Below, one piece after another: positions 30,706 through 41,291 of a DNA stretch of 64,000 nt (its first letter is position 1; every line of letters starts with the position of its first letter). This DNA comes from Endotrypanum monterogeii (Eukaryota; Euglenozoa; Kinetoplastea; Trypanosomatida; Trypanosomatidae). The notes beneath the pieces were generated by a model that saw only the letters and a list, made by a program, of their open reading frames with translations, did no database searches and was not told the DNA's origin. The stretch spans positions 593,581-657,580 of the forward strand of contig CM007343.1 in the NCBI GenBank assembly GCA_000333855.2, given 5' to 3'. Both the position numbers and the translations under genes were made by a program.

Positions 30706-32166
30706 ATGTCTGCAAAGTCGCTGCCATCGCCTGTGGAGCATCTCCAAGAATGGAAAGAGTTCGACCACGACATGTGTGAGACACTCAATTCCCAGCCTTG
30801 CCTCGTCCTCGTCGGCGATATAGTTACGGTTAAGCTGCTTCTCCCTATCGTGGACGCCGCCTGTGAGCGGGCTGATGTGCTGAAGGCGTTTGCAGAGGAG
30901 CACGTGGATCGTGCAAACTCGACGCCGTTGTGTCGAATGCCATGCATGCCTCGTGTTCTCTTCACTACACAAAGGAACCAGTCCACAGTCCAGGATTGCA
31001 TAGCTGTTCACGGCCGAATTCCGTTCTTGGCTATCGTGGTAATGTGCGATGGAAACGATGAGCGAAGCTACGTTTTGGATTTGAAGGGCGGAGGAACTAC
31101 AGGGGCAGCGTCATCGCTGGCTGTGGATACAATGGCCGAGTTCTTAACACGTGTGGGCCATGGTATGGAGCCACGAAGCCTTCAAGGGGTGGCGGCTCCG
31201 CCGGCTGACGTCTTCGTGCCGAAACAGGGTGCTGTGCTTTGCGAGGCCCGCGCAGCTGTCACACATAGCTTCGATCGACTGATTGCCAAAGCAGAGACTC
31301 CGGCATCGACTGTCAGCTTGTGGACAAATAACTCCACCGCTTCCACTTCCTCTCCCTCGTCACCTCAGGAACCGGTGGGCGCTGACGGTGAGGTGGCCCA
31401 ACGCTTCGCGTTCGGGGCTGTTGGCGTGTTTTGGAGCGACCGCTGCCCTTGTTGCCCCAGTGCATTGATGATGATGGAGGCAATAGTAAGACTCATTCGG
31501 TGCGTTGCCGCGAGGCACCTCGGGCACGCTGCGTCGGCAGGTGTGGACTATGCGTTTCCGTTTGTCGTCGCTAATATTGACGACAACGAATTCTCCACTG
31601 AGGCTTGGCCCGTTGGGCGGCGGGTGCAGGTGGTGCCCTCCATCGTTGCCTACACGGGCCCGTCGCGGACACCAATTCTTTACACGGGCGAACGATGCCC
31701 AGTCCGCCTCGTTCGTTTTCTGTGTACGCACTGTTTACCGCCTAGAGAGATGGTCTCCTGCACTTCAAAAATAAAGGAGGAGGCAGAGAAGGTGGTGGCG
31801 CAGTTGTCTGTGGAGGAGCTTAGCGCAACCATACCGGAGGGCTCGGAGTCATATCACGATGCGTTGCTTGCGTGGAAGGCTGTCGAGGAAGCCGCTGCAG
31901 CCGACCCCGAGACACCGGTGTCCGACAGAGTGCTGGCGAGTATGTACGCAGCCTTCAATGAGGCGCGCGAGAAGTCGCTCTCTTTTTCGATAGAGGCGAT
32001 TACGCGGCGGGTCCTAAATAACGACGGTGTCACAGCTGAAGAATGTTGCAGCGGTTCTCAGTTTGACGTGATGTGCGACAGGGACGACTGTGACGCTGTC
32101 CTCACGCGCTCCTTGGAGGACAAGAATTTTGAGGTACCTAGGGCAGGAAAGCGGCCACGAGAATAA
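30706..32166 (+). CDS. Thioredoxin-fold protein with CPCC motif
   Basis: 486 aa from ATG 30706. The central domain (about 225-345) reads as a thioredoxin fold: a beta strand FGAVGVFWSDR leads into C247-P248-C249-C250, then a helix, then FPFVVANIDDNEF, and VQVVPSIVAYTG with P311 in the place of the conserved cis-proline, then a final strand and helix. The Trp that usually precedes the active site is displaced (WSDRC). The N-terminal 170 residues (PCLVLVGDIV, RIPFLAIVVM) may be a second, degenerate thioredoxin-like domain. The C-terminal 130 residues are acidic and helical and end in a basic KRPRE tail. There is no signal peptide or membrane span. A thiol-disulfide or chaperone role is inferred from the fold only; the name of the family is unknown to me. 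Confidence 0.8.
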   Translation: MSAKSLPSPVEHLQEWKEFDHDMCETLNSQPCLVLVGDIVTVKLLLPIVDAACERADVLKAFAEEHVDRANSTPLCRMPCMPRVLFTTQRNQSTVQDCIAVHGRIPFLAIVVMCDGNDERSYVLDLKGGGTTGAASSLAVDTMAEFLTRVGHGMEPRSLQGVAAPPADVFVPKQGAVLCEARAAVTHSFDRLIAKAETPASTVSLWTNNSTASTSSPSSPQEPVGADGEVAQRFAFGAVGVFWSDRCPCCPSALMMMEAIVRLIRCVAARHLGHAASAGVDYAFPFVVANIDDNEFSTEAWPVGRRVQVVPSIVAYTGPSRTPILYTGERCPVRLVRFLCTHCLPPREMVSCTSKIKEEAEKVVAQLSVEELSATIPEGSESYHDALLAWKAVEEAAAADPETPVSDRVLASMYAAFNEAREKSLSFSIEAITRRVLNNDGVTAEECCSGSQFDVMCDRDDCDAVLTRSLEDKNFEVPRAGKRPRE

Positions 32167-34001
32167 CAGACCACCTTTGGTCGTGTATTGACTGGGTATA
32201 CACATGCACACGCACACGCACACGCATACGCATACGCAATACCGTTCTCTCAGAGGTTGGCGCTCTCCTTTATTATTATATATTTTCTCCTTTTCCGTTC
32301 ATCACAATTCTTTCTCTTTTTTTTTTTTGCCCCTTCCTAGTGCATGCGTACTGGCACACCGCACAGCGCTTCTCAGGTGAGTTCACGATATGTCGCACGG
32401 GTAGGCATGCAGGGAGGCTACCTTCCGCATCCTCCCCTTCCCCGGCTATGAGCTGCTCTGTGAGTGTGCTCGGTGTGCGCTCCTTATTCACTTCACGATC
32501 AAGCTCATTTTTATCGCCACATCGTCATGGAGCAAACAGGGGGGGGGGAGAGAAGGCCAGAAAGCGGCTGGCTTGTTGCCGTGCATGCGTTCAACACATA
32601 TCACTGTGACCCTACGCAATCGGAGACAGTGTGCCTGCGCTTGCTTTTGTGTGCGCGCTGTAGGAATGGAGGGGGGCAGCGAGGTGTGACAACTCTGCCC
32701 GTGTGTATAGGTGAGTAGCACCGCCATCCATCTCTCTTTTTTCCTTCCCTGATCGATCACACACACACACACACACACAAATAACAAAATTAATAAGGGT
32801 ATATATATTTGTGAATGTATGTATATTTTCCGTGTTTGACTGTTTCTCTTTTTTTGGCGAAAAGAGTCTCTTCCCTTCGTTTTCCTAGTTGCCTGAATCC
32901 CGTTGGGGCAGCGGAGGGGGTTACTGCTGTGTGGTCATGGTGTAGCTGGTGTGGTCCAGGCGTAGTGAGTTCATCGGAGATGGCCGGCACCTTCCCTGAC
33001 TTCTACAATGGTGGTGGTGTTGGGGAGGATGGGGGAGGAAGTAGGCGGGGCTATTATTGCTATCATTGGGTGTGGAGGAGGAGAGGTTCAGATTCTTCTA
33101 CACACCCACACACATACAAATGTATATATATATATATATACATTTGTACATGGGAGAGGTACTCCTTTCTCCATCTCGCTCTCTTTTAAAAATCCACCGC
33201 TGTATCGGAATCAAACGTTCGGCTGTAGGGTGGATAGCTTACCGTTTGTGTATATGGGTGCATGTGTGTGTGTGCTGGCGCTTGTGAATGTGCGATGGGT
33301 GGGTAGGGGGTGGATTTGCACACTTAAATGTTCTTTATCTCAACTGCTCACCTCCTTCATATGCTTTTGGTTTGAGTTTTGCGCCGAAAGGCTTCTTCGG
33401 TGAGCGCGTGCAACAGAAGAGGGAAGCGAGGGTTCTTATTATCGGGGGGGGGTCGGCGCAAAGGAGGTCGCAGTGATGGCGGGCAGGGACCGCTATGGAC
33501 GTGTTCAAGGACACAAAGGTGACTGCACAAACATGCTGCGCTGGTTGGTCCACCTTCCATCCCGTCTGCACACGTCCTCCGCTCGAGTTTCTGCCCGGGG
33601 ACACAGGAAGGGAAGAAGAAAACCTGTCCTCATTTTTTTTTTTTACGGGCTCCTACGCTGCTCGTCTGTGTCCGTCTTGCGGGTGCAAAGGAACGTCAAC
33701 ATATGCGCCACTAATCAATTTTGTTTTTTTTTCATTGTTATTCTTCAATATCGCTGATTCCTGCCTCATACACGACTCACCATTTATGTGAGCCTTCATC
33801 CACAATGAAGTCCCCGTTTTCCCTTTTTTGCACGACTGTTGTGCGGTGACTGATGTTGCTGTGTTTCGTGAGGAGTTCATGCGGCTGCTGCCTCGCTCAT
33901 ATTTCTCACTGTTTGCGTTTATTTTTTCCTCGATCCATCTTAATTTTTCTTTTTCCCTCACAAATTACATGTTTACAATGATTCACGAGGTTTACCGCTG
34001 C

Positions 34002-34003
<2 letters not shown>

Positions 34004-34053
<50 letters not shown>
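34004..34053 (+). repeat. (CA)n microsatellite, about 50 bp
   Basis: Uninterrupted CA repeat in the 5' flank of the HELQ-like gene. Confidence 0.95.
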
Positions 34054-34055
<2 letters not shown>

Positions 34056-34397
34056 TGTGTAACCACGGAGGTGTATCCCAGCCGGGTAGGGTGCAGTCGC
34101 CATATCCCTGAATGGAAGGAGGTGTGCGGGCTTCTTCCGTGTTTCCTCCTTGTATACACCTTCTACAAGTATAATCAGTTCCCTAAAACGCGGCCCGCCC
34201 AACACTCCTCTTCTCGCACCTTCCCTCTCCCCTCTCCGTCACACTGCAACCACTGTGCATCACCCCTATTTACTTTGATTTGGTTTTTTGTTTGCCAGCC
34301 CATCGCTCGTTCAGGGAAAAGGGTGAGCTGACGACCTGATGGCGGCGGGATCGATATATTCCCATGTTCAACTGCATCGTTCGTGTCCCACTCTCCA

Positions 34398-34398
<1 letters not shown>

Positions 34399-34441
<43 letters not shown>
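34399..34441 (+). repeat. (CA)n microsatellite, about 43 bp
   Basis: CA repeat followed by a degenerate (ACATAC) stretch to about 34457, less than 100 bases before the HELQ-like start codon. Confidence 0.95.
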
Positions 34442-34446
<5 letters not shown>

Positions 34447-34530
34447 ATACACATACATCAATTTTCGCTTGACGCTGTCAAGTGCTCGTCGCCGACTCCT
34501 CATATCATTCTTCTGGGCGCATCTCTATTG

Positions 34531-34557
34531 ATGGAAAAATGCGGCGCACCGTCATGA
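34531..34557 (+). promoter_or_regulatory. Short upstream ORF overlapping the HELQ-like start
   Basis: ATG at 34531 opens an 8-codon frame that ends with TGA at 34555-34557. It overlaps the main ATG at 34539, and its stop overlaps the next in-frame ATG of the main gene (34554) as ATGA. Ribosomes starting at 34531 could only reach the main frame by re-initiating at 34554 (residue 6). Functional relevance is inference. Confidence 0.5.
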
Positions 34558-37500
34558 CTACCCAAGGGTTTCGCGCTCCACGGCCAAGAGGTAGCCATGA
34601 GCCATCATCCAAGACCCTTGTCTCCTCGTCGAACCCCAACGCACCACCGCCACCGACCTCTGAATCATCGGCGCGCAAGGTCTCCGCTTGCTCCTCAGTG
34701 ACAGCGCGTCCTTTCCCATCGCTGCCGTCGTCGTCGTCTCCCCGCAAAGGCGGTGGGAGCGTCCAGAGGGCATTATCAACCGCTGTTGCTGCCACTGGTG
34801 ACACTGGTGCATGCTCCTCCCCAATGTACCCGAGGAGCGACCCCCTCTCCTCCACCGTAGCTCTGCAGGGTCCTCTCGGCGGTCATTTCGGTGCTAATCA
34901 TCTCCGGCGCAAGTCGCGGCGAGAAGACAGAGTTGTATCGCGTCATGATATCACCACCGCTGCGACCACAGTGAGGGCGTCAGTGGAGAGCCCCGCGGTA
35001 GTCACCACAACTGCGCAGCATGTAGCGACGCACGTGAGGGTAGATGATGGTACCCTAACAGCTGGCAGCAGTGGTTTGTCTTGTCAGCGCAAGCGAACTC
35101 GCTCGCCTTCAGTCGAAGACTTACACAGCGGTGGTGTACAGGAGCGCAATTATATGACAAAGATAGCCAGCTGTGCGCCCTCCGCGAGAGCCTGCGGTGA
35201 TGAGAGCCAATTCAGCGGCACCGCCTCACGATCCGAGTCGATCATGCCACGGCTGCGCAGCGTGCGTCATTTTTCCACCGCGAACGTGACCCGAACCGTC
35301 TTCTACCCCTCTCCCGCCGAGCCGCCCGTGTTGCTGCGGCGGGAGCCACCGGAGGCGGATTGCACACATGCTGTGGGTGCACCTGTCTCTATGCCTTCAC
35401 CAGATTCGCGAAGGCTGTCAGTGATGCGGGGCGCGTGCGCGACCTCTGATAATTCTGTACAGACACATCCCAGCTGTTTTGCCGCGGCTTCTACCGAGCA
35501 GACTGAAGCTGGCACCGCATCCGCGGTGTCACCGGCCGTCGACGCCCCGCTTGATCCTGGATCTCAGTGGCAAGCTGGCGTGAGCAATGTGCGGCGCAGC
35601 AGCAGCGTCCCACTTTCGGGATGTAACACGATTCCCTCCGATTTAGCGATGACGGTGTCGGCAGAAGCATCGCTCTCTACAGAGTCTGGGGAGCGGTTTC
35701 TTTCCGCACTGGAACATCAAAGGCGAGACTACCCCACGCCGCTTGCACGTGGCTCCTACTCCTCACCATCGCCATCGCCGCTGGAGGGATTGCCGTACAC
35801 AGGTGGTGCACCCCATCTGTTTTCTGAGGCCCTGCATTCGCTTCCGAGCACACCGAGAGTGGTTTCCTCGATTTCTACCGCACAACCCCTGCCACTGCTG
35901 ACTGACGAACATAACTCCCCATTGCCGACAGCACCGCCGCAGCGCGCTAGCGAGTCGGAGGCGTTACCGTCAGCTAATGCCATTCACGAGGCGTCGCTCC
36001 TTCAAAGTGGCTTACGTCATCCGCTGTCTTCGTTGTTCTCGTCTCCACCTCACCAGCGCGTGGTGCAGCCACCCTCACCGCCGCTTGCCGACGTTACTCC
36101 AGCGTCTTCTGCCTGCGTGGTGCAGGCTCAGGCACGAGTTCTTGTTCCTGTTCCTGCCGGGGAAAATCAAATCCCGCCGTCGTCGTCTGTCGCGTTTTCT
36201 GCTTGCTTGACAGACGTGGGTGCGCACGTCACGCCGCTGTTGTCATCGCCGAAACAGTTGCCGGTGAGCCCGTGTCGCATGCGCGGTGTTGCAGAGGAGA
36301 CTAAGGGGGAGGCGTGCGATGATGCGCTTGAGCAGGAAATAGATGAGGACCTTCGGCTGTCAACGGATGTCGCCTTCACCCCGTCCGGCACGGGCAGTGG
36401 CGCTCCGCCGTTCTTCTCGCAGTCGTCCATGATGCAAGAGGGGGAGGAGCAGGTGGAGGCGGATGGGTGCCCACTGGGGATAGACATCAAGAACGGGGGT
36501 GTCGCAATTCTGACGCCGACGAGCGACGGCGTCGGGCTGTGCTGCACCTCAAGAATGTACGATCAGGCGAGCTCCACAGGTTCCATCCTTCACTCCCAAG
36601 AGGAGGGTGCCGGTGGTTTGCCGATGGTCGAGTCCCCCCAACACTCCCCTGCTGTGGTTTTGCCAGCGTCGGATCCGCGAGTGCACCCGAATCTTGGCGG
36701 TGTCGTCGACACGGCTCCAGCGGACTCGGGCAGGGCAGCTCAGCTGAGATTCGTTGCCGGGTTCACCAATGCCTCAGCAGACCTGCAGTCTGCCCCGCCA
36801 ACGCGGCCGGTTTCCGACGTCACAGCACCACCTCTTCCATCTGTGCTGGTGCCTGGTGCGGGGCTGTTGCCGCTCGGCACTGTTACCGCTAGCGTTGCTG
36901 TTGGTGGCGGTCGATGCGCTGGCGCTGAGGGGATGGGCCGGGGTCGTCATCGCACTGTATTTTCATTGAGGTCGATGCTTGGCGGCGGTGCGATGGAGAC
37001 TGCGCCACCCGATCCTCTTGTCGACCCATCGGCGCGTCTGCGTCATACGTCCGAGGTGCCTGCATTAGGCGAGTCGTGTTCGATTTCTGCGACCAGTGTG
37101 TCGGCTCCGGTTCCCGGCTCGTCATCCCCCGGGACTTGTGCTGCAAGTCTCCTACCTGATGTCAGTATGCCGCATGCATTACCGGGTGCTCCAGCAAGCG
37201 ATTTCTCTGATTTTCTGCCGACGTTGACGATCGGTAGCAAACCAAAAGCTGAGAGGTGCGAAGCGGAAGGTGCGGCGGCAGCAGTGTCAGCGCCGCCGCC
37301 ACCGCCGCCGCCGTGGGGTGACACCCTACCTCCATCTCCCTGTAAGCCCACTCTATGGTCTTCAGATGCAACGGCTCAGGTCGTTCCCTCGTGCCTTGAT
37401 GCTGGCTCCAACAGCAGTGGTGCACTTTGCCTGCCGGGGCGCCCGGGTCGCACATGCTTCAAGCTACACTCAGTTGTGCCCACGTCGTCATCATTATCCG

Positions 37501-40500
37501 CTGCTGCAGTAGTCGAGCCGACGACTGCGGCGCCGATCCGATCCATCGACTCGACTGAACCCACGCTATCACCATCCACGAAGCTGCTGGGAGAGAAGTC
37601 TTGTTGCCAAAGCGGTTCTGCTGAGCAGCCGTATTCCCCAGGCAGCATCCCTGTATCGCCACAGCAAGCAGCGACGCTAGTGTCTACTGCGGAGGTTGTT
37701 GCTGACGCAACGCTTGGCATCACTACCCGCCTCTCGCGCTCTGTGGAGCGCACGTGCACGCCTTTTTTAAATCCAGATTCTCTCACCAACGCACACGCAG
37801 AGTTGCCACGGTCAACTGCCATCAAATCACCTACGGCGGCTGTCTACTGTGCTCAGCCGTCACCTGTCAGTGCGGACGCAGCTGGGTATTATGGAGAACC
37901 CTCGATGCAGAGGCTCACGTCACCGCCGCCAATGGCTGCGGTGTCAGATCAGCAGCAGATTTCTTTGTCGTCGTACAATCACGTCCACCCACTTGCTCCG
38001 AGCACTGTTGCTCCAATGGCACCATTCGTGGAGCATGTGGGCACCGCGTTGGCGTCTTGTGTTGCGCCTCACGGCGCGCAAGCATCAACACGCGATGTGG
38101 CGCGGCCCTCCCACCCGCGAGGGCAAGATGAAATGCCTTTTTCTTTTTTATCGCCGCTGCTACCCGCCACTGCAGGCGATACGGAGAAGAATTTTTATGA
38201 TCTGCCGCCTGCAGTCGGTCATTTCTACGCCACACGCCGTGGGATCACATCGCTGTACCCGTGGCAGCACGATTTGATTTCCTGCTGTGAGGTTCGGCAA
38301 GGCTGCAGCTTCATTTACAGTCTTCCCACGAGCGGCGGCAAGACCCTCGTTGCTGAGCTTAGCCTCCTGCGCTGCGTACTGAACCGTCGCAAGTCCAGTA
38401 TCCTCGTCCTGCCCTTTGTATCACTAGCAGAGGAGAAGACGGTGGCGCTGCAGCAACTAACGGTGCACTTCAACTTCAAAGTCGACGGTCACTACGGGAG
38501 CTGTGGTCGCTTCCCGCTTTGTGAAGCTCCCGCCATTTATGTGTGTACCATCGAGAAGGCCAACTCGCTGATGAATCATATGCTGGAGGAGGGCCGGTCG
38601 GACGAGATCGGAGCGGTAGTGGTAGACGAGCTGCACATGGTCGGCGAATCCCGCCGAGGGGCGACACTGGAGCTGCTCCTCTCCAAGGTCTTGATGATCA
38701 ACGTCGTACGGCAGCGACGACGGGAATCAGTAAATTCACTGGCTCGGGAGAGGGTTGACCATCCAACCGGTGTACCGGGAGTGCACCCGCGAGAGGCAGT
38801 CAACTCCGCGGAGGAGTTTGATGAGAGTGCTGTCATTGCGGACACAACGGTGGTGGCTGCAGACCCCGGCCCTCTACAGATAATCGGGATGAGTGCCACC
38901 ATTCCCAACCTCCACACCATCGCCCAGTGGCTGCGCGCAAAGCCGTTTGAGTGCGACTTCCGACCAGTTCCGCTCCGTGCCTACAGTGTTGTCGGCGGGT
39001 TGGTTCTGAGGGATGGCCTACACAACGAGCGCAATCTCAGTGGTGGCTCTGTCACACAACATCTATTGGAGCTCGCGACTGAGGCTCCAGATGCGTCCGT
39101 GCTAATCTTTTGCGCGAGCCGCCAAGAGTGTGTTGATACCGCGAAAGGCATCGTTAATTATCTGCGGGCACAGGCGATTGCCGGTCAAAACGCTCCGTCC
39201 GAGGGGAGGAGGGACGATGGCGATGCGATGGCCAAGGCTCAGAGTGTCTCTGTGCTCGGAGTGCCCTTCCCGGCTCTGACAAGATCGCCGACGACAGCAG
39301 CATCGATGGCGGCTGTGCCGTCGCAAGCGTCGGCAGCCATCAAAGGACTCTTGGCAGATCTCGAGGCTTTGGCACATTACGAAGCTTCGCAGCTGAGTGA
39401 TTTAATTCCCTTCGGCGTGGCGTTTCACCACGGCGGCCTCGTGGCCGAGGAGCGAGATCTCATCGAGACCGCATTTCGTCGGAAGCACCTCCGCATCCTC
39501 TGTTGCACCTCTACGCTGGCGGCGGGTGTGAACTTGCCTGCGCGTCGGGTCATCATCAAATCACCGTATGTGGGCCGCGACTTCCTCACCAAGGCGCGGT
39601 ACATGCAGATGTGTGGTCGTGCCGGACGCGCCGGCTTAGACCCATACGGCGAGTCCTTTTTGTTGCTGAGTCGCCGTGATCAAACGCGCGGCCATGCTCT
39701 CATGCATGCATCGGTGGAGCCGTGCTGCAGTCAGATCCTTGAGGACGACCAAACCCTTACCCGCTCGCTTCTGGAGTGTGTTGGGGTCGGGCTGGTATCA
39801 GATTGCCTCAGTGCTTGTGAGTGGAGCAACTCCCTCCTGAGCAGGTGGGCTGTCGGCCCAGTGGACGCTGCGTGGAAGGCACCGATGTCTACAGCTGCTG
39901 CTCTCGACACTCCCGACACTGTGCAAGACTCTTCTCTCGCATCGACAGGGAATACGAAAGGCGGGACTGCCGCTGCCGTGTGCTTCACTTCGCCTGTGGC
40001 TTGTGTCGATGCATCGGCTCCTGCACAGAGTTGCGAGGCTGGCGGCTCAGCCCATCTGTCATCGCCCTCACGCGCGGTTTTTCCGCCTCTCCCGCAACTC
40101 GCGCGCGTGTCACCTGTCGCCATGAATGCGATAGTACATGTTTCGCTCAATACGCTGGCGCGTTGCGGCCTCATCCGCATTATCGATGTGTGCAAGGACA
40201 GCAGTGGCGACGACGGCGCCACCTCTTTGGAGAACTGCAAAGGTGATTCGAGCGTCGCCCCTGGCACTTGCACTGGCGGTTGGGGTGCTGTGGCCGCTGA
40301 TACCACAGCAGGGAAGAGCAGCAATGCTACCTCGAAAGCAGACGTTGAGAAGTGGATGAGCAGCGTAGCTGATGGCCTAGGTTGCACAGACCCCTCGACT
40401 GAGACGAGGGGTGCTGTTCGCATGCAGGTGCGCGTGACACCCTTTGGCAGCTCATCTGTCCGCTCGTGCTTCAGCGTCGAGGAGGCACTGCTTTTGCGTG

Positions 40501-41291
40501 ATGAGTTGGACGAGCTGCGCCATAATGGCCTCATCCTCTCCGACGATTTACATCTTTGCTACTTCCTCACGCCTTTGCGGGAGGTCGGGAGATGCGATTG
40601 GAACCTCCTGCGTCTCATGATGTCTCGCATGAGCGACAGCCGCCAACGCATCGCGAGCTTGCTGGGGGTGGACACCTATTTTATTGACCAACAGGCGATG
40701 GGTCTTGGCGCACCACTCGAAGCCACGGACGAGGGGAAGCGACGCCTCTTCACGGCAAAGCGTTTTTATGTGGCGCTCATGCTGGCGGATGTGCTGGCAG
40801 AAGTACCAATGACAACGGTGGAGCAGCGGTATCATGTGAACCGCGGGCAGCTGCAGAACTTGATGCGTTCCGCTTCCATGTTCAGCAGCTCCATCACAAG
40901 CTTTTGTCACGCTATGGAGTGGTTTTCGCTGGAGGCGGTGCTCTCGTCGTTTGTCAAACGACTTGGCTTCGGTGTGAAGCCGGACTTGCTGCCGCTGATG
41001 GAGATTCGCGGCATGCAGCCGCCGAGGGCGAGGGCTCTGTGGAACGCTGGTTTTAAGCATCTCTCGGCGATCGCAGCGGCCGACGCAGATGAAATGGTTT
41101 CAAAGGTGAAGGCGATGAACACTCAGGATTGCAGGACGGCCAAGTTTTTCACGAAGCGCTCAGCGTTGATCGTAATACGCGAGGCGAATCTAGCCCTACA
41201 GTCTCAAATCCAGGAGAAGAAAGGCGAGCTGCAGGAGCTGACGATTCGCGGAGGAGTAGGTGTCCGTGGTGGCAATCGCACCAAGCATTGA
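34539..41291 (+). CDS. POLQ/HELQ-family superfamily 2 DNA helicase with long N-terminal extension
   Basis: 2250 aa from ATG 34539. The first 1200 residues are Ser/Pro/Ala-rich and look disordered. The helicase follows: motif I TSGGKTLVAEL with K1268, motif II DELH at 1363-1366, motif III MSATIPN, HHGGLVAEERD, TSTLAAGVNLPARR, and motif VI QMCGRAGRAG at 1690-1699. The C-terminus (about 2080-2200) has the helix-hairpin region LMEIRGMQPPRARALWNAGF. GSCGRFP and GESRRGATLE resemble HELQ more than POLQ. No family A polymerase domain follows, so this is helicase-only. Disordered insertions interrupt the core between motifs II and III, before motif IV and after motif VI. Family role: ATP-dependent 3'-5' unwinding in repair of stalled forks and double-strand breaks. 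The frame continues upstream to 34482 without another ATG. Confidence 0.9.
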   Translation: MRRTVMTTQGFRAPRPRGSHEPSSKTLVSSSNPNAPPPPTSESSARKVSACSSVTARPFPSLPSSSSPRKGGGSVQRALSTAVAATGDTGACSSPMYPRSDPLSSTVALQGPLGGHFGANHLRRKSRREDRVVSRHDITTAATTVRASVESPAVVTTTAQHVATHVRVDDGTLTAGSSGLSCQRKRTRSPSVEDLHSGGVQERNYMTKIASCAPSARACGDESQFSGTASRSESIMPRLRSVRHFSTANVTRTVFYPSPAEPPVLLRREPPEADCTHAVGAPVSMPSPDSRRLSVMRGACATSDNSVQTHPSCFAAASTEQTEAGTASAVSPAVDAPLDPGSQWQAGVSNVRRSSSVPLSGCNTIPSDLAMTVSAEASLSTESGERFLSALEHQRRDYPTPLARGSYSSPSPSPLEGLPYTGGAPHLFSEALHSLPSTPRVVSSISTAQPLPLLTDEHNSPLPTAPPQRASESEALPSANAIHEASLLQSGLRHPLSSLFSSPPHQRVVQPPSPPLADVTPASSACVVQAQARVLVPVPAGENQIPPSSSVAFSACLTDVGAHVTPLLSSPKQLPVSPCRMRGVAEETKGEACDDALEQEIDEDLRLSTDVAFTPSGTGSGAPPFFSQSSMMQEGEEQVEADGCPLGIDIKNGGVAILTPTSDGVGLCCTSRMYDQASSTGSILHSQEEGAGGLPMVESPQHSPAVVLPASDPRVHPNLGGVVDTAPADSGRAAQLRFVAGFTNASADLQSAPPTRPVSDVTAPPLPSVLVPGAGLLPLGTVTASVAVGGGRCAGAEGMGRGRHRTVFSLRSMLGGGAMETAPPDPLVDPSARLRHTSEVPALGESCSISATSVSAPVPGSSSPGTCAASLLPDVSMPHALPGAPASDFSDFLPTLTIGSKPKAERCEAEGAAAAVSAPPPPPPPWGDTLPPSPCKPTLWSSDATAQVVPSCLDAGSNSSGALCLPGRPGRTCFKLHSVVPTSSSLSAAAVVEPTTAAPIRSIDSTEPTLSPSTKLLGEKSCCQSGSAEQPYSPGSIPVSPQQAATLVSTAEVVADATLGITTRLSRSVERTCTPFLNPDSLTNAHAELPRSTAIKSPTAAVYCAQPSPVSADAAGYYGEPSMQRLTSPPPMAAVSDQQQISLSSYNHVHPLAPSTVAPMAPFVEHVGTALASCVAPHGAQASTRDVARPSHPRGQDEMPFSFLSPLLPATAGDTEKNFYDLPPAVGHFYATRRGITSLYPWQHDLISCCEVRQGCSFIYSLPTSGGKTLVAELSLLRCVLNRRKSSILVLPFVSLAEEKTVALQQLTVHFNFKVDGHYGSCGRFPLCEAPAIYVCTIEKANSLMNHMLEEGRSDEIGAVVVDELHMVGESRRGATLELLLSKVLMINVVRQRRRESVNSLARERVDHPTGVPGVHPREAVNSAEEFDESAVIADTTVVAADPGPLQIIGMSATIPNLHTIAQWLRAKPFECDFRPVPLRAYSVVGGLVLRDGLHNERNLSGGSVTQHLLELATEAPDASVLIFCASRQECVDTAKGIVNYLRAQAIAGQNAPSEGRRDDGDAMAKAQSVSVLGVPFPALTRSPTTAASMAAVPSQASAAIKGLLADLEALAHYEASQLSDLIPFGVAFHHGGLVAEERDLIETAFRRKHLRILCCTSTLAAGVNLPARRVIIKSPYVGRDFLTKARYMQMCGRAGRAGLDPYGESFLLLSRRDQTRGHALMHASVEPCCSQILEDDQTLTRSLLECVGVGLVSDCLSACEWSNSLLSRWAVGPVDAAWKAPMSTAAALDTPDTVQDSSLASTGNTKGGTAAAVCFTSPVACVDASAPAQSCEAGGSAHLSSPSRAVFPPLPQLARVSPVAMNAIVHVSLNTLARCGLIRIIDVCKDSSGDDGATSLENCKGDSSVAPGTCTGGWGAVAADTTAGKSSNATSKADVEKWMSSVADGLGCTDPSTETRGAVRMQVRVTPFGSSSVRSCFSVEEALLLRDELDELRHNGLILSDDLHLCYFLTPLREVGRCDWNLLRLMMSRMSDSRQRIASLLGVDTYFIDQQAMGLGAPLEATDEGKRRLFTAKRFYVALMLADVLAEVPMTTVEQRYHVNRGQLQNLMRSASMFSSSITSFCHAMEWFSLEAVLSSFVKRLGFGVKPDLLPLMEIRGMQPPRARALWNAGFKHLSAIAAADADEMVSKVKAMNTQDCRTAKFFTKRSALIVIREANLALQSQIQEKKGELQELTIRGGVGVRGGNRTKH

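Larger units (their letters stand above)
32167..34538. other. Intergenic region with multiple microsatellites
   Basis: 2.4 kb without a gene. It contains (CA)n at 32759-32779, (TA)n at 33123-33140, a G run near 33447-33453, T runs at 33632-33643 and 33724-33732, long (CA)n at 34004-34053 and again at 34399-34441. Short frames are all disrupted and repeat-driven. Confidence 0.75.
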
